This document shows positions 43,515 to 56,016 of a DNA stretch of 64,000 nucleotides, piece after piece. A program made the translations under genes and the position numbers. The notes under the pieces are model-generated. The model was not told the origin of the DNA. It ran no database searches and saw only the letters and a list, made by a program, of their open reading frames with translations. This DNA comes from Rhodococcus sp. HNM0563 (GTDB lineage Bacteria > Actinomycetota > Actinomycetes > Mycobacteriales > Mycobacteriaceae): NCBI RefSeq assembly GCF_012726195.1, contig NZ_JAASAF010000001.1, forward strand, positions 620,001 to 684,000, in the 5' to 3' direction. The stretch's first letter is position 1. Each line of letters starts with the position of its first letter.

Positions 43515-45085
43515 CGTCCACCGTGAGCGCCGGCGTGTGCTGGGAAGACCACGCCGACCTCGTCGTGGTCGGCGGTGGCGTCGCCGGGCTCACCGCCGCA
43601 CGCGCCGCCTCCCTGCGAGGCCTGCGGGTGCTCACGGTGAGCAAGGGCGGGGCGACCGACACCGCGACGCAATACGCACAGGGCGGCATCGCTGTCGTCG
43701 CACCGACCGGCGACAGCGTCGGATCCCACGTCGCAGACACCCTCGCCGCAGGCGGCGGTCTCTGTGACGAGAACGCGGTCCGCTCGATCGTGACAGCCGG
43801 GCCCGCCGCGATCGCCGCTCTGACCGATCTCGGAGCAGTCTTCGACCGCGGGCGCGACGGCGATGTCTCCAGGACCAGGGAGGGCGGGCACAGCACCCGC
43901 CGGATCATCCATTCCGGTGGCGACGCCACCGGAGCCGAAGTCCAGCGGGCCCTCGGATCCGCCGGGCTCCCGGTTCTGTTCGGCGCCGCCGTCGCACGGG
44001 TACTGACCGACGAGCGAGGCGTCACCGGAGCGCTTGTCCTCGACGAACGTGGATTCGGTGTCGTCCACGCTCCCGCAGTGCTCCTCGCGACCGGCGGGCT
44101 CGGACAACTGTACGCGTGCAGTACGAACCCTTCCGGTGCGACCGCCGACGGAATCGCCCTCGCATTGCACGCCGGCGCGAGGGTCGCGGACATCGAGTTC
44201 GTGCAGTTCCATCCCACGGTACTGTTCGCCGCGGAAGGCCGCGGGCGCCGTCCGCTCATCAGCGAAGCCGTTCGAGGGGAGGGCGCAACCCTGGTGGACT
44301 CGCGTGGTCGCTCCGTCACCGACGGCGTGCACCCACTCGGCGATCTCGCCCCACGTGATGTGGTCTCCCGAGCAATCGCCGAACGCCTCGCCGCACTCGG
44401 CGAAGACCACGTGTTCCTCGATGCGCGTGACCTGCAGGGGTTCGCCGACCGGTTCCCGACCATCACCGCGTACTGCGCTGAGGCCGGACTGGATCCCACG
44501 CGGGACCTGCTGCCGGTCGCACCGGCAGCGCACTATTCGTGCGGCGGCGTCGTCACCGACGTGCACGGTCGAACAGATACCCCAGGTCTGTACGCGGCGG
44601 GCGAGCTCGCGCGTACAGGGCTGCACGGCGCCAACCGTCTCGCGTCCAACAGTCTGCTCGAAGGCCTCGTCGTGGGAGAGCGCGCAGGCGCCGCCGCGGC
44701 CGCAGAACGCGGCGGACTGCGTGTCGAAGCTCTCGACGCGACGGCTCCGGTGCTCCCGCGTCTCGAACGCGCCGAACTGCAGCGCGCGATGACGCGCGAT
44801 GCCCTCGTCGTCCGCGACGAAACCGGTCTCCTCGCGGCGACCACGACCCTGTCGGGGGCCCACACACAGCTGTGCGACAGCGTCTCCGGCCTCGAGGACG
44901 CCGCACTCACGCTTGCGGCCCGAGCCCTCGTCGGTGCGGCGCTGCGCCGCACCGAGTCGCGCGGCTGCCACACCCGACGCGACCATCCGATTCCGGATCC
45001 CGCGCAGGCCTGGTCCGTCGACCAGCGCCTGGACGACGAGGGAGAACTCGTCCTGACCACACCTCAACTCACAGGAGCGAACTGA
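43511..45085 (+). CDS. nadB: L-aspartate oxidase
   Basis: NadB oxidises L-aspartate to iminoaspartate with FAD. The 524-residue protein has the FAD fold [90 protein letters not shown] and [13 protein letters not shown] near the end. The GTG start overlaps nadA by four bases, and nadC begins one base after its stop. It transfers its product directly to NadA, consistent with co-expression. Confidence 0.95.
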   Translation: MTSTVSAGVCWEDHADLVVVGGGVAGLTAARAASLRGLRVLTVSKGGATDTATQYAQGGIAVVAPTGDSVGSHVADTLAAGGGLCDENAVRSIVTAGPAAIAALTDLGAVFDRGRDGDVSRTREGGHSTRRIIHSGGDATGAEVQRALGSAGLPVLFGAAVARVLTDERGVTGALVLDERGFGVVHAPAVLLATGGLGQLYACSTNPSGATADGIALALHAGARVADIEFVQFHPTVLFAAEGRGRRPLISEAVRGEGATLVDSRGRSVTDGVHPLGDLAPRDVVSRAIAERLAALGEDHVFLDARDLQGFADRFPTITAYCAEAGLDPTRDLLPVAPAAHYSCGGVVTDVHGRTDTPGLYAAGELARTGLHGANRLASNSLLEGLVVGERAGAAAAAERGGLRVEALDATAPVLPRLERAELQRAMTRDALVVRDETGLLAATTTLSGAHTQLCDSVSGLEDAALTLAARALVGAALRRTESRGCHTRRDHPIPDPAQAWSVDQRLDDEGELVLTTPQLTGAN

Positions 45086-45086
45086 C

Positions 45087-45953
45087 ATGGCCACCGTGCT
45101 GCCCCCCGGGCTCGACATCGATGAGACCCGCGCCCTCGTGCGACAGGCTCTCGACGAGGACCTGCGGTACGGACCGGACGTCACCACCGACGCGACTGTT
45201 CCGGCCGACGCGGTCGCCGTCGCGACGATGGCGCCCCGGCAAGCGGGCACCGTCGCGGGACTGGACGTGGCGTTGCTCGTGCTCGACGAGGTGCTCGGCA
45301 CCGGCCGCTACACCGTGCGCAGCCGTGTCGAGGACGGGCACCGCGTGGTCGCAGGCGAGCCCGTCCTCACCCTCGAGGCGCCTACCCGTGGCCTTCTCAC
45401 TGCCGAACGCACCATGCTCAACCTCGTGTGTCACCTGTCGGGGATTGCCACCACCACGTCGCACTGGGTCGACGCGGTTGCGGGCACAGAGGCGAAGATC
45501 CGGGACAGCCGCAAGACCCTTCCGGGTCTGCGGGCGCTGCAGAAGTACGCGGTGCGTGTCGGTGGGGGCGTCAATCACCGGATGGGGCTCGGCGACGAGG
45601 CCCTGATCAAGGACAATCATGTGGCCGCCGCCGGGTCGGTCGTCGCTGCGCTGCGCGCAGTGCGGGCGCACGCCCCCGGCATCGCCTGCGAGGTCGAGGT
45701 CGACAGTCTCGAGCAGTTCGACGAGGTCCTGGCCGAGAACGTGGAATTGATCCTGCTCGACAACTTTCCGTTGTGGCAGACACAGATCGCAGTGCAGCGC
45801 CGCAACACCCACGCGCCCGGCACGCGACTGGAATCGTCGGGCGGCCTCACCCTCGAGGTCGCAGCGGACTACGCGCGGACCGGCGTCGATTACCTGGCGG
45901 TCGGTGCGTTGACCCATTCGGTCACCATCCTCGATCTCGGCCTGGACATGTAG
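45087..45953 (+). CDS. nadC: Quinolinate phosphoribosyltransferase
   Basis: NadC makes nicotinate mononucleotide from quinolinate and PRPP. The 288-residue protein has DLRYGPDVTTDATVP, RTMLNLVCHLSGIATTT, KIRDSRKTLPGLRALQKYAVRVGGGVNHRMGLGD, LIKDNHV and LDNFPLWQ, ending GVDYLAVGALTHS. Basic residues of TRK/RK and the KDNH motif bind substrates in the family. The ATG at 45087 follows the nadB stop by one base. A hairpin at 46006-46038 may end the operon. Confidence 0.95.
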   Translation: MATVLPPGLDIDETRALVRQALDEDLRYGPDVTTDATVPADAVAVATMAPRQAGTVAGLDVALLVLDEVLGTGRYTVRSRVEDGHRVVAGEPVLTLEAPTRGLLTAERTMLNLVCHLSGIATTTSHWVDAVAGTEAKIRDSRKTLPGLRALQKYAVRVGGGVNHRMGLGDEALIKDNHVAAAGSVVAALRAVRAHAPGIACEVEVDSLEQFDEVLAENVELILLDNFPLWQTQIAVQRRNTHAPGTRLESSGGLTLEVAADYARTGVDYLAVGALTHSVTILDLGLDM

Positions 45954-46005
45954 GGGCAGCTGCCCGGGGGTGAGTTCGACCTGTGGGTTTCGGGTGGCGC
46001 AGCGG

Positions 46006-46038
46006 GGGACCATGACGTAGAACTACGAGTGGGGTCCC
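46006..46038. terminator. Imperfect hairpin after nadC
   Basis: GGGACC (46006-46011) pairs with GGTCCC (46033-46038), and CGTAG (46016-46020) with CTACG (46023-46027) around AA. The inner gaps are unpaired, and there is no T-run. It lies between nadC and the next gene on the same strand, so it may end the nad transcript or belong to the leader of the WS/DGAT gene. Confidence 0.35.
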
Positions 46039-46109
46039 GCGTGAGTTCGCTCACCGGAGCTATCGGCGGGTCAGGGGGCTCGCCGCACAGGGGAGTAGAA
46101 GGACGAAAC

Positions 46110-47528
46110 ATGCGGCTGCCGATGTCACCGACGGATTCGGTGTTCCTGCTCGGTGAGACTCGCGAGCACCCGATGCATGTCGGTGGTCTCGTCATGTTCG
46201 AACCGCCCGAGGGCCGCACCGCGAGCGATCTGCGGCAGATGTTCGTCGATGCGATCGCCCGGAGTGATGTCGAAGACGCTGCACCGTTGTGGCGTAAGCG
46301 GGCGGTACGTACGCTGGCCACATTCGGTCAGTGGGCGTGGGAGGACGACCCGTCGTTCGACCTCGAATACCACGTGAGGTTCACCGCCCTGCCGCGCCCG
46401 GGCTCCACCGTCGAGTTGCGCGAGCTGGTTTCTCGTCTGCATGCGCCGGTGCTCGATCGTAGTCGTGCCCTGTGGGAGATGTACCTGATCGAAGGGCTCG
46501 CCGACGGCAGGTACGGGCTCTACATGAAGATGCATCATGCGCTCGCCGACGGTGTGGGCGCGATGCGGCTGCTCCGTCGTGCATTGAGCACGGATCCCCG
46601 CGAAACGGGTATGCCGGCGCCATGGGCGGCTTCCGATACCTCGGACCCCCAGCGTTCCGCCATCGGTACCGCCCTCGAGATGCCGGGTACGGCGCTGCGC
46701 GCTGCCCGCGGAGTGATCTCGGAGGCGTTCGGGCTCGTGCCCGCGATTGTCGGCACCGTAGACCGTGCGATGCACGATCGGGGTGGATCGTTGTCGCTCG
46801 CGGCTCCGCAGACGATTCTCAACGTGCCCATCGCGGGATCGCGACGGTTCGCCGCGCGCGCCTGGGAACTCGAACGCCTCCGATCGGTTGCCAAGGCATC
46901 CGATTCGTCTCTCAACGATGTGGTGCTCGCGATGTGTTCGGGAGCGCTGCGAGCGTTCCTGGCCGAGCGGGATTCGCTTCCCGAAGAATCGTTGGTCGCG
47001 ATGGTGCCCGTCGCATTGCGCAACGGCAAGGACACCGGGAACGACCTCGGTGTGCTGGTGTGCTCACTCGGCACCGATCGACCCGAGGCAGCGCAGCGAC
47101 TCGACGGTGTGCGGGCCTCGATGTCGGAAGGGAAGGAGTCGATGAGTGGGATGTCGACCGCGTCCCGTCTCGCCGCCAGCGCGGTCGGAGTGGTTCCGTT
47201 GGCGTTGGGTGTATTGACCGGGAATCGTGTGTTGTCGCGTCCCGGATTCAACGTCATCATTTCGAACGTGCCAGGCCCCGACACCGCACTTTATTGGAAC
47301 GGTGCCCGGGTGGACGCGGTGTATCCGCTCTCGGTTCCGCTCGACGGGCAGGCCCTGAATATCACGTGCACCAGTACCGACGATCGGATTGCATTCGGGC
47401 TCACCGCTTGTCGGCGTACGGTTCCGGATATCGGAACGCTGCTCGATCACCTCGATGCCGAACTTCTCGCACTCGAACATGCGGTGGGGATCTCTGTCGG
47501 GGTGGATGTTGCCGAGTCCGGGTTCTGA
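46110..47528 (+). CDS. Wax ester synthase/diacylglycerol acyltransferase (WS/DGAT)
   Basis: A bifunctional enzyme that esterifies acyl-CoA to diacylglycerol or fatty alcohol, making storage triacylglycerol and wax esters. The 472-residue protein has the active-site motif HHALADG (His142, His143, Asp147), the N-terminal MRLPMSPTDSVFLLGETREHPMHVGGL and the C-terminal RPGFNVIISNVPGP. These enzymes are membrane- or lipid-droplet-associated without classical transmembrane helices. The ATG at 46110 follows GAAGGACGAAAC; a longer GTG-started frame at 46029 is less likely. Rhodococci carry many paralogues. Confidence 0.92.
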   Translation: MRLPMSPTDSVFLLGETREHPMHVGGLVMFEPPEGRTASDLRQMFVDAIARSDVEDAAPLWRKRAVRTLATFGQWAWEDDPSFDLEYHVRFTALPRPGSTVELRELVSRLHAPVLDRSRALWEMYLIEGLADGRYGLYMKMHHALADGVGAMRLLRRALSTDPRETGMPAPWAASDTSDPQRSAIGTALEMPGTALRAARGVISEAFGLVPAIVGTVDRAMHDRGGSLSLAAPQTILNVPIAGSRRFAARAWELERLRSVAKASDSSLNDVVLAMCSGALRAFLAERDSLPEESLVAMVPVALRNGKDTGNDLGVLVCSLGTDRPEAAQRLDGVRASMSEGKESMSGMSTASRLAASAVGVVPLALGVLTGNRVLSRPGFNVIISNVPGPDTALYWNGARVDAVYPLSVPLDGQALNITCTSTDDRIAFGLTACRRTVPDIGTLLDHLDAELLALEHAVGISVGVDVAESGF

Positions 47529-47672
47529 TCCGGCTCAGGTGGTGACCGACCTCCGGCGCGTCCTGCTGTTGACATCTCGGGCGTGGTGGACGGGGATCAG
47601 GTGTGGCCCTGTTCACCGCGTAAGCCGTGGAGGTGCTGGTCTTGTTCGCTGCTCGGCACTCAGGTGGAGCGC

Positions 47673-48863
47673 CTACGAGAACCGGGTCTCGGCGATGATC
47701 GTCCGGTAGGTCTCGACCGCATCGGTCGGCCGCCGAGTGAGGTTCGGATCGGTCTGTACATCGACGCTGTACAGGCCGAATCGAGGTGTGTAGTCGCCCC
47801 ACTCGTAGTTGTCGGTGAGGGACCAGTAGTTGTATCCGAACACCGGGGCGCCGTCGGCGATCGCACGACCCAGTGCGTCGACATGCTCGCGCAGGTGCCG
47901 CGACCGGGTCCAGCCGTCGGCGCGCGGAGACCCATCAGCGGTGGCCATTCCGTTTTCCACGACGTAGAGGGGGACCCCCGGGTACCGATCGGCATAGTCC
48001 ATCAGAGCGTCGTACAGACCCTGAGGGTGCGGCACGACCGACGCGTAATCGCCCACAGCAGCGTGGATCGCCGTCGGATTCTGCAAAGTCACGCCGTAGT
48101 AGTAATCGACACCGACATAGTCGAGGTCGGTGCGAACCCGGTCGAGAAACCAGGTGTCGAGAAAGGGCTGTGCACCGGGGATGTACGCGGCGTTCGAGGT
48201 CACCAGCGCGTCCGGATCGGCACGATGGATGGCCTGGTACGCGCCGCGATGAGCCTCGACCAGCCGATCGAACATGGCCGGCAGCTCGGCCGCTGGGAGA
48301 CCACCGTTCGTCACCTCTTGCCACACATATTGAGTGGGTTCGTTGAACGTCACCCACAGGGCGTCCGCGTCCGCGTAGCGGCCGGCGACCGTCTCGGCAT
48401 GCGCGAGCCAGGAGCGCACCGTGTCGGGGTCCGACCAGCCACCACGGTCGGCGATCCAGCCCGGATACACCCAGTGATCGAGTGTGAGCATCGGCGTCAT
48501 GCCGTGGGCACGGATCTCTCGCACCACGTCGTCGTAATAAGCGAGTTCTGTCTCGTCCCAGCCGTGTGGGGTGGGCTGGATGCGTGCCCATTCCACGGAG
48601 ATCCGGTAGACGTCCACGCCGAGTTCCGCGGCGCGAGCGATGTCCTCGCGGTACCGGTGCCGAAAGTCGACGGCCGACCCGACCGGATCGTGGCGTGAGT
48701 CGTTCGAATATCGCAGCCAGTTGCTGTCGGGTGGGTAGCCCTCGGCCTGGAACCCGGAACTTGCGACACCCCAGAGAAATTCGTTCGTCTGGGAATGAGC
48801 GGGTGGGGCATGGGGGATGCCGAGTGCTGCGGTGAGTGCGAGGACCGTCAGGAACGCTCTCAC
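47673..48863 (-). CDS. Secreted GH1-family glycosidase
   Basis: A 396-residue protein with a signal peptide (MRAFLTVLALTAALGIPHAPPAHS) and a GH1-like barrel: LWGVASSGFQAEG, DVYRISVEWARIQP, WVTFNEPTQYV with the acid/base Glu175, and PLYVVENG with the nucleophile Glu303, then NYWSLTDNYEWGDY. It is short for the family (usually about 450 residues). The fold suggests a beta-glycosidase acting outside the cytoplasm; substrate not inferred. The GTG at 48863 is the start of the signal peptide. It lies just downstream of the alpha/beta hydrolase gene on the same strand with an 8-bp gap. Confidence 0.85.
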   Translation of the reverse strand: MRAFLTVLALTAALGIPHAPPAHSQTNEFLWGVASSGFQAEGYPPDSNWLRYSNDSRHDPVGSAVDFRHRYREDIARAAELGVDVYRISVEWARIQPTPHGWDETELAYYDDVVREIRAHGMTPMLTLDHWVYPGWIADRGGWSDPDTVRSWLAHAETVAGRYADADALWVTFNEPTQYVWQEVTNGGLPAAELPAMFDRLVEAHRGAYQAIHRADPDALVTSNAAYIPGAQPFLDTWFLDRVRTDLDYVGVDYYYGVTLQNPTAIHAAVGDYASVVPHPQGLYDALMDYADRYPGVPLYVVENGMATADGSPRADGWTRSRHLREHVDALGRAIADGAPVFGYNYWSLTDNYEWGDYTPRFGLYSVDVQTDPNLTRRPTDAVETYRTIIAETRFS

Positions 48864-48870
48864 TGCGGCC

Positions 48871-49992
48871 TCAGGAGATCGCGGTGAGTGATCGAGCGAA
48901 CGGGGTCCATACGTCGGTCAGGGCCTTGCGTCCGATGAACAACCCGATGTGCCCGGTGTCGGCGATCGCTGTCACGATGTCCGAGGGCGGGGTGGACACG
49001 TGATTCGTCAGCGCCGTGACCTGTGTGGGTGTGGCGATCATGTCCGACCGGCCGGCGATCAGGTGCACTGGACACGTGATCTTGGACAGGTCGACGACAG
49101 TGCCTTCGGCTTCGAGGGTGCCGGCGACGAGCTCGTTGCGGATGAACAGGTGCCTGATGATCCATTCGCGGAACACGGCGGGAATCTCCTGCCGCCAGGT
49201 GAACCAGCGCCGCTCGGCCTCCATGCGTGCCACCTCGTCCGGGTCGTTCAGAGCGCCGAGCAGGGCCATTGCCCGTTCGATCTCGCCGATCGGGTTGGTG
49301 GAGTGCATGCCTGCGGCTCGTGCGGTGCCGTAGAACAAGTCGACCACCGAGGTTGCTGCGGCTGTCGGTGCATGCGCGAGGGCCGCGAGGGCGGGCTGCT
49401 CGGCGTGGAAGTCGATCGGGGTGCCCGCCACGGTCAGTGTGTGTACGGCGTCGGGGTGCAGCGCGGCGTAGATCGTGCCGATCCAGCCACCTTGGCTGTC
49501 GCCGACGATGTTCACTCGGCCGCCGAGATGATCGACGGCGTCGGCGATCACGGCGAGGTGCTCGTCGATCGAGGCCGAGTCGGTAGCTGGTGTCGCAGGC
49601 GTCCACTCCAGGCAGTGCAGCCGGGTGAGGCCGCCTGCCCGAAGCGCTTCGACCTGGCTGCGGCCCGGGGAGTGATCGACTATGCACGAGTGGGTGCCTG
49701 CCTGCGGTGGGAGCAGGAGGGTCGGCACGGTTTCCCGACCGGTGGCGTCGGGTGCGCTGCAGTCGCGCAGGTGCGCGAGTGGCCAGCGGCGAATCACAGG
49801 CCACGCGTGCGCCCAGGTCGGAGGTGTGGTGTCGGTCAGGGCCCCGTAGTAGCGGCCGATGTCCGATGCGATGGTCCAGGGTGTGGGGCCGCGTTGCGCC
49901 AGCCCGATGAGGTAGGAGCTCCAACCGGAGATCGCCGCGACCCCGAGTCGAATCGGGGTCGCGGCGATCTGTAGATGCGTCACCGGAGCCAT
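48871..49992 (-). CDS. PHA-associated alpha/beta hydrolase, possible PHA depolymerase
   Basis: A 373-residue alpha/beta hydrolase. The nucleophile elbow is VGDSQGGWIG with Ser where PHA synthases have Cys; the acid is in HLIAGRSDMIATP and the His in IADTGHIGLFIG. The rest resembles PHA synthases and depolymerases (GRSQVEALRAGGLTRLHCLEW). With phasin and phaC beside it, an intracellular PHA depolymerase or related thioesterase is the most likely role. The ATG at 49992 lacks a strong ribosome site. It reads in the same direction as the phasin, 67 bp downstream. Confidence 0.75.
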   Translation of the reverse strand: MAPVTHLQIAATPIRLGVAAISGWSSYLIGLAQRGPTPWTIASDIGRYYGALTDTTPPTWAHAWPVIRRWPLAHLRDCSAPDATGRETVPTLLLPPQAGTHSCIVDHSPGRSQVEALRAGGLTRLHCLEWTPATPATDSASIDEHLAVIADAVDHLGGRVNIVGDSQGGWIGTIYAALHPDAVHTLTVAGTPIDFHAEQPALAALAHAPTAAATSVVDLFYGTARAAGMHSTNPIGEIERAMALLGALNDPDEVARMEAERRWFTWRQEIPAVFREWIIRHLFIRNELVAGTLEAEGTVVDLSKITCPVHLIAGRSDMIATPTQVTALTNHVSTPPSDIVTAIADTGHIGLFIGRKALTDVWTPFARSLTAIS

Positions 49993-50059
49993 GTACCGCA
50001 CCGTAGAGCGCTGCTGTGGCGCGTGGGCGGAATTTCGGTTCGCACGTCGCGATCGTGTC

Positions 50060-50455
50060 CTACTTGAGAAGGTCGCGTGCCGTGGTGGTGACAGTGCTGG
50101 TGAGCTCACGGGCGAACGAGACCTGCGCCTTGGCGATGTCGGCGACCCACTCGACCGGGGTGGCCTCGGCGAACTTCTCCTGCATATCCAGGATGCTGCC
50201 GACTGCCTTCTCGTAGGTGTCGACACCGAGGTTGCCGCTCTGCTTGGCGGCCTCGACGAACTTGGCGTTGAACTCGTTGACACGCTCGGTGGTCTCGTCG
50301 ACCGTCTTGGTCAGCTCGGCAGCAGCCTTGTCGGCGGCGGCCGCGGCGCTTGCCGTGAGCTTCTCCGCAGTCTTCTGCGCGGTCGCGGTGGCGTCGGTGG
50401 CGGCCTTGGCGGCGGTCTCGGTGGCCTTGGCGGCGGGCTTGGCGGGAGCAGTCAT
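50060..50455 (-). CDS. Phasin, granule-associated protein
   Basis: A 131-residue Ala/Lys/Thr-rich helical protein, beginning MTAPAKPAAKATETAAKAATDATA and continuing DETTERVNEFNAKFVEAAKQSGNLGVDTYEKAVGSILDMQEKFAEATPVEWV, the phasin-2/HbhA-like pattern. Phasins coat PHA granules and control their size and number. The ATG at 50455 follows AAGGGAAA. A 21-bp palindrome at 50530-50550, upstream of this gene, is the likely operator. The next gene upstream is phaC, 106 bp away in the same direction. Confidence 0.87.
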   Translation of the reverse strand: MTAPAKPAAKATETAAKAATDATATAQKTAEKLTASAAAAADKAAAELTKTVDETTERVNEFNAKFVEAAKQSGNLGVDTYEKAVGSILDMQEKFAEATPVEWVADIAKAQVSFARELTSTVTTTARDLLK

Positions 50456-50521
50456 GGTGTTTCCCTTCGTTGAGCGCGGAAGTGGAGCGCTGTATGAGGT
50501 CGGTGCGCCGCGAATGACGCT

Positions 50522-50550
50522 GTTAGCAGGTTAGCAAAATGATTGCTAAC
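50522..50550. promoter_or_regulatory. Palindromic operator upstream of the phasin gene
   Basis: GTTAGCAA (50530-50537), AATGA, TTGCTAAC (50543-50550) is a perfect 8-5-8 palindrome, with an extra half site GTTAGCA at 50522-50528. It lies about 75 bp before the phasin start and just after the phaC stop. The XRE regulator at 52426-52812 is the likely binder by position; this is inferred. Confidence 0.7.
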
Positions 50551-50560
50551 GCGCAAGGGG

Positions 50561-52249
50561 TCAGCTGAAGACGTACGTCCCGGGTGCATCGCCGAGGACC
50601 GGATGTTCCTTGCTGCCCATGGAGGGAGGTGCAACCAGGCTGCCTGCACGCTTGGTCGACCACACCGTCCAGTCCTCCCACCACGATGCGGCTGTGTGGC
50701 GAGTGGCCTTCTCATGCCACGACTTCGGATCCGAAGGAAGCGCGACCGGTTCGTCGTCGGGGGCGCCGACCGCCTCGAACCAGGCCTTCGGATTGGGCGG
50801 ATTGACTGCGCCTGCAACGTGTCCGCCGCTCGTGAGTACGTACCGCACATCGCCACCGAGCAGATTCACGGCCTTGTACGACGACGTCCACGGCACGATG
50901 TGATCGTTGATCGCACCCACGATGTACGTGTCGCAGGTGACGTCCGACAGATCGAGGGTGGACCCGTCCAGTTCGTACTTCTTCTCGGCGAGTTCGTTGC
51001 GTCCGTAGAGGGTTCGCAAGTAATGCGAGTGCATCGCCGCGGGCATACGAGTGCTGTCTTCGTTCCACGCGAGGATGTCGAACGCCGCAGGCTTCTCGCC
51101 CTTCATCCACCGGGACACCCAGTAGTTGAAGATCAGGTCCTTCGCGCGGATCATGTCGAAGGTGCCGCCCATCTCCGACCCGGACAGGAACCCCTGCCTG
51201 CTCATGCGGAATTCGACCTTGTCGAGAGTCGCAGGGTCGGTCAGCAGGGCGAGTTCGCCGACCTCGCTGTAGTCGAGAAGAGTGTTGAGCATCGTGAACG
51301 CGCTGATCCGCTTGTCGCCGATCGCGCCCATCTTCGCCGCGGCCATCGCCGCTACCGCACCACCGAGGCAGATCGAGAGCACCTCGATCCGCGAGGCGCC
51401 GGTGATCTCCTCGACGACGTCCAGGGCGGTGGCGATGCCCAGTCGGTAGTAGTCGTCCATCGTGATGTCCTGCATCGTCTCGTCCGGGTTGCGGTACGAG
51501 ATCATGAACACCGTCCGATTGCGCTGGATCGCCCACTCTGCCAGGCTGCGCCCCGGGGCGAGGTCGAGGATGTAGTACTTGTTGATCCACGGCGGCGCGG
51601 CCAGGATCGGGATCTCATGGACCTTCTCGGTCTGCGGGGCATACTGGATCACTTCGATCAGATCGTTGCGGAACACGACCTTGCCCGGGGTGGCTGCCAT
51701 GTTCTCGCCGAGGGTGAACGCCTCACGATCCACCTTCAGCGGAATTCCCTTGCGATGCACCAGATCATCCACGGCGAACTTCGCCCCGCGGACCAGGCTT
51801 GCGCCACCGGTGTCGAGTGCGCGCACGAGCACACCGGGATTGATCAGGAAGTTCGACGGTGCCAGCGCATCGAACATCAGGTTCGCGAACTGGCGTGCCT
51901 TGGCGTCGGCCAGTGCATCACCCTCGCCCGCGTCGACGAGCTCTTCGACGTACTCGCGGGTGGCAAGGTAGCTCTGCAGCAACGAGAAGTACGCGGGATT
52001 CTCTTTCCAGGCCGCATCGGCGAAGCGTCGATCCTTCGGGTCCGGCGGCACCGGGGCTTGGGGTTCGCTCGCATTCCACACGCGGGTCGCCGCCGCCGGA
52101 ATATGTGCGAGACGGTTGGCGTACTCCGTGGTGGCTTCGGCGATCGCACGCGGATTCTTCGCGGCGCGGCCGGCGACGGACGCGACCGCCGGCCCCCACC
52201 CGATGGGGTCGAGCGACGACGAGATCTTCTTCTGCAGATTGTTGAGCAC
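50561..52249 (-). CDS. phaC: Class I polyhydroxyalkanoate synthase
   Basis: PhaC polymerises (R)-3-hydroxyacyl-CoA into PHA granules. The 562-residue protein has the lipase-box variant VLSICLGGAVAA with catalytic Cys294, the Asp in GAINDHIVPW and the His in TSGGHVAGAV. Other family signatures are APPWINKYYILDL and RNRTVFMISYRNPDE. The N-terminal 90 residues are the usual variable region. The GTG at 52249 is the start. The XRE regulator gene lies 176 bp upstream on the same strand; phasin and a PHA hydrolase follow. The regulator, synthase, phasin order suggests one PHA locus. Confidence 0.95.
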   Translation of the reverse strand: MLNNLQKKISSSLDPIGWGPAVASVAGRAAKNPRAIAEATTEYANRLAHIPAAATRVWNASEPQAPVPPDPKDRRFADAAWKENPAYFSLLQSYLATREYVEELVDAGEGDALADAKARQFANLMFDALAPSNFLINPGVLVRALDTGGASLVRGAKFAVDDLVHRKGIPLKVDREAFTLGENMAATPGKVVFRNDLIEVIQYAPQTEKVHEIPILAAPPWINKYYILDLAPGRSLAEWAIQRNRTVFMISYRNPDETMQDITMDDYYRLGIATALDVVEEITGASRIEVLSICLGGAVAAMAAAKMGAIGDKRISAFTMLNTLLDYSEVGELALLTDPATLDKVEFRMSRQGFLSGSEMGGTFDMIRAKDLIFNYWVSRWMKGEKPAAFDILAWNEDSTRMPAAMHSHYLRTLYGRNELAEKKYELDGSTLDLSDVTCDTYIVGAINDHIVPWTSSYKAVNLLGGDVRYVLTSGGHVAGAVNPPNPKAWFEAVGAPDDEPVALPSDPKSWHEKATRHTAASWWEDWTVWSTKRAGSLVAPPSMGSKEHPVLGDAPGTYVFS

Positions 52250-52425
52250 CGGGGCAACTCCAGAACTGGGTCGGTTGTTACCTCGAGGCTGACACCTCCG
52301 TGGCGGCCGCGCACCTTACCGCAAGGTACATGCCGAGTGCACGTTGGGGTAGGCGCGGCCCATACGGTCCTGACCTGCCGCCCAACCGTGAGTAAAACCC
52401 CTGACCTGCGCAAATGTGAATCTGC

Positions 52426-52812
52426 TCACTCGACGTCGGAGTTCGCCGATTCACCACCGCGTCGTCGCTTGGCGACAGTGACCTCCCGGAACGCTTCGTA
52501 CATCTCCTCGAGAGACCGCCGCTGGGCATTGGTCAGATCCGGATCCTCGCGAAGTGCCTTGGTCACCGCCGACTCTCCGTCGGTGTCCGGCGTGACCTGC
52601 GACACCAGCGCATCCGCCGACATATGCAACTGTTCGGCGATCGCATGGAGGACACGATCGCTCGGCGCCCGCAGGTTTCGTTCGATCTGCGACAGATACG
52701 GGTTCGAGATGCCCACCATCGACGCCAGCTGGCGCATCGGGAGTTCCGCGAGCTCGCGCTGGCGTCGGATGAGTTCGCCCAGAGTGGTCGGGCGCTCGTC
52801 GTCCTGGTTCAT
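52426..52812 (-). CDS. XRE-family regulator of the PHA locus
   Basis: A 128-residue protein with an N-terminal XRE helix-turn-helix: LGELIRRQRELAELPMRQLASMVGISNPYLSQIERNLRAPSDRVLHAIAEQLHMSADAL. The C-terminal part is acidic and helical. It resembles the Rv0474-type regulator that sits beside the phasin-like hbhA in mycobacteria (from memory). By position it likely controls phaC and the phasin through palindromes such as 50530-50550. The ATG at 52812 gives the conserved start. It diverges from hisD across about 140 bp containing inverted repeats. Confidence 0.83.
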   Translation of the reverse strand: MNQDDERPTTLGELIRRQRELAELPMRQLASMVGISNPYLSQIERNLRAPSDRVLHAIAEQLHMSADALVSQVTPDTDGESAVTKALREDPDLTNAQRRSLEEMYEAFREVTVAKRRRGGESANSDVE

Positions 52813-52865
52813 TCCGCCAGCATAAGGTCGGTGCGGCAGCGAACCGGCTCTTCGGGTGACCCACT

Positions 52866-52923
52866 CACGCGGGCGTCCCACCCGCGTGTGCTCTATCTAC
52901 TGTCTATGCGGATAATGGACAGT
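52866..52923. promoter_or_regulatory. Two inverted repeats in the XRE-hisD divergent region
   Basis: CACGCGGG (52866-52873), seven bases, CCCGCGTG (52881-52888) is a perfect dyad. A second dyad, ACTGTC (52899-52904) and GACAGT (52918-52923) with 13 bases between, encloses GATAAT (52911-52916), a good -10 box about 37 bp before the hisD start codon. The first dyad may serve the XRE gene and the second hisD; neither regulator is known. Confidence 0.45.
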
Positions 52924-52952
52924 GCTCCCTGATCAGCGAGAGAGGACACCTC

Positions 52953-56013
<3,061 letters not shown>

Positions 56014-56016
56014 TCG

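Noticed and set aside
47529..47672. Promoter or small gene between the WS/DGAT and GH1 genes
   Set aside because: Convergent genes; only an isolated TTGACA without a matching -10, and no short open frame with a ribosome site.
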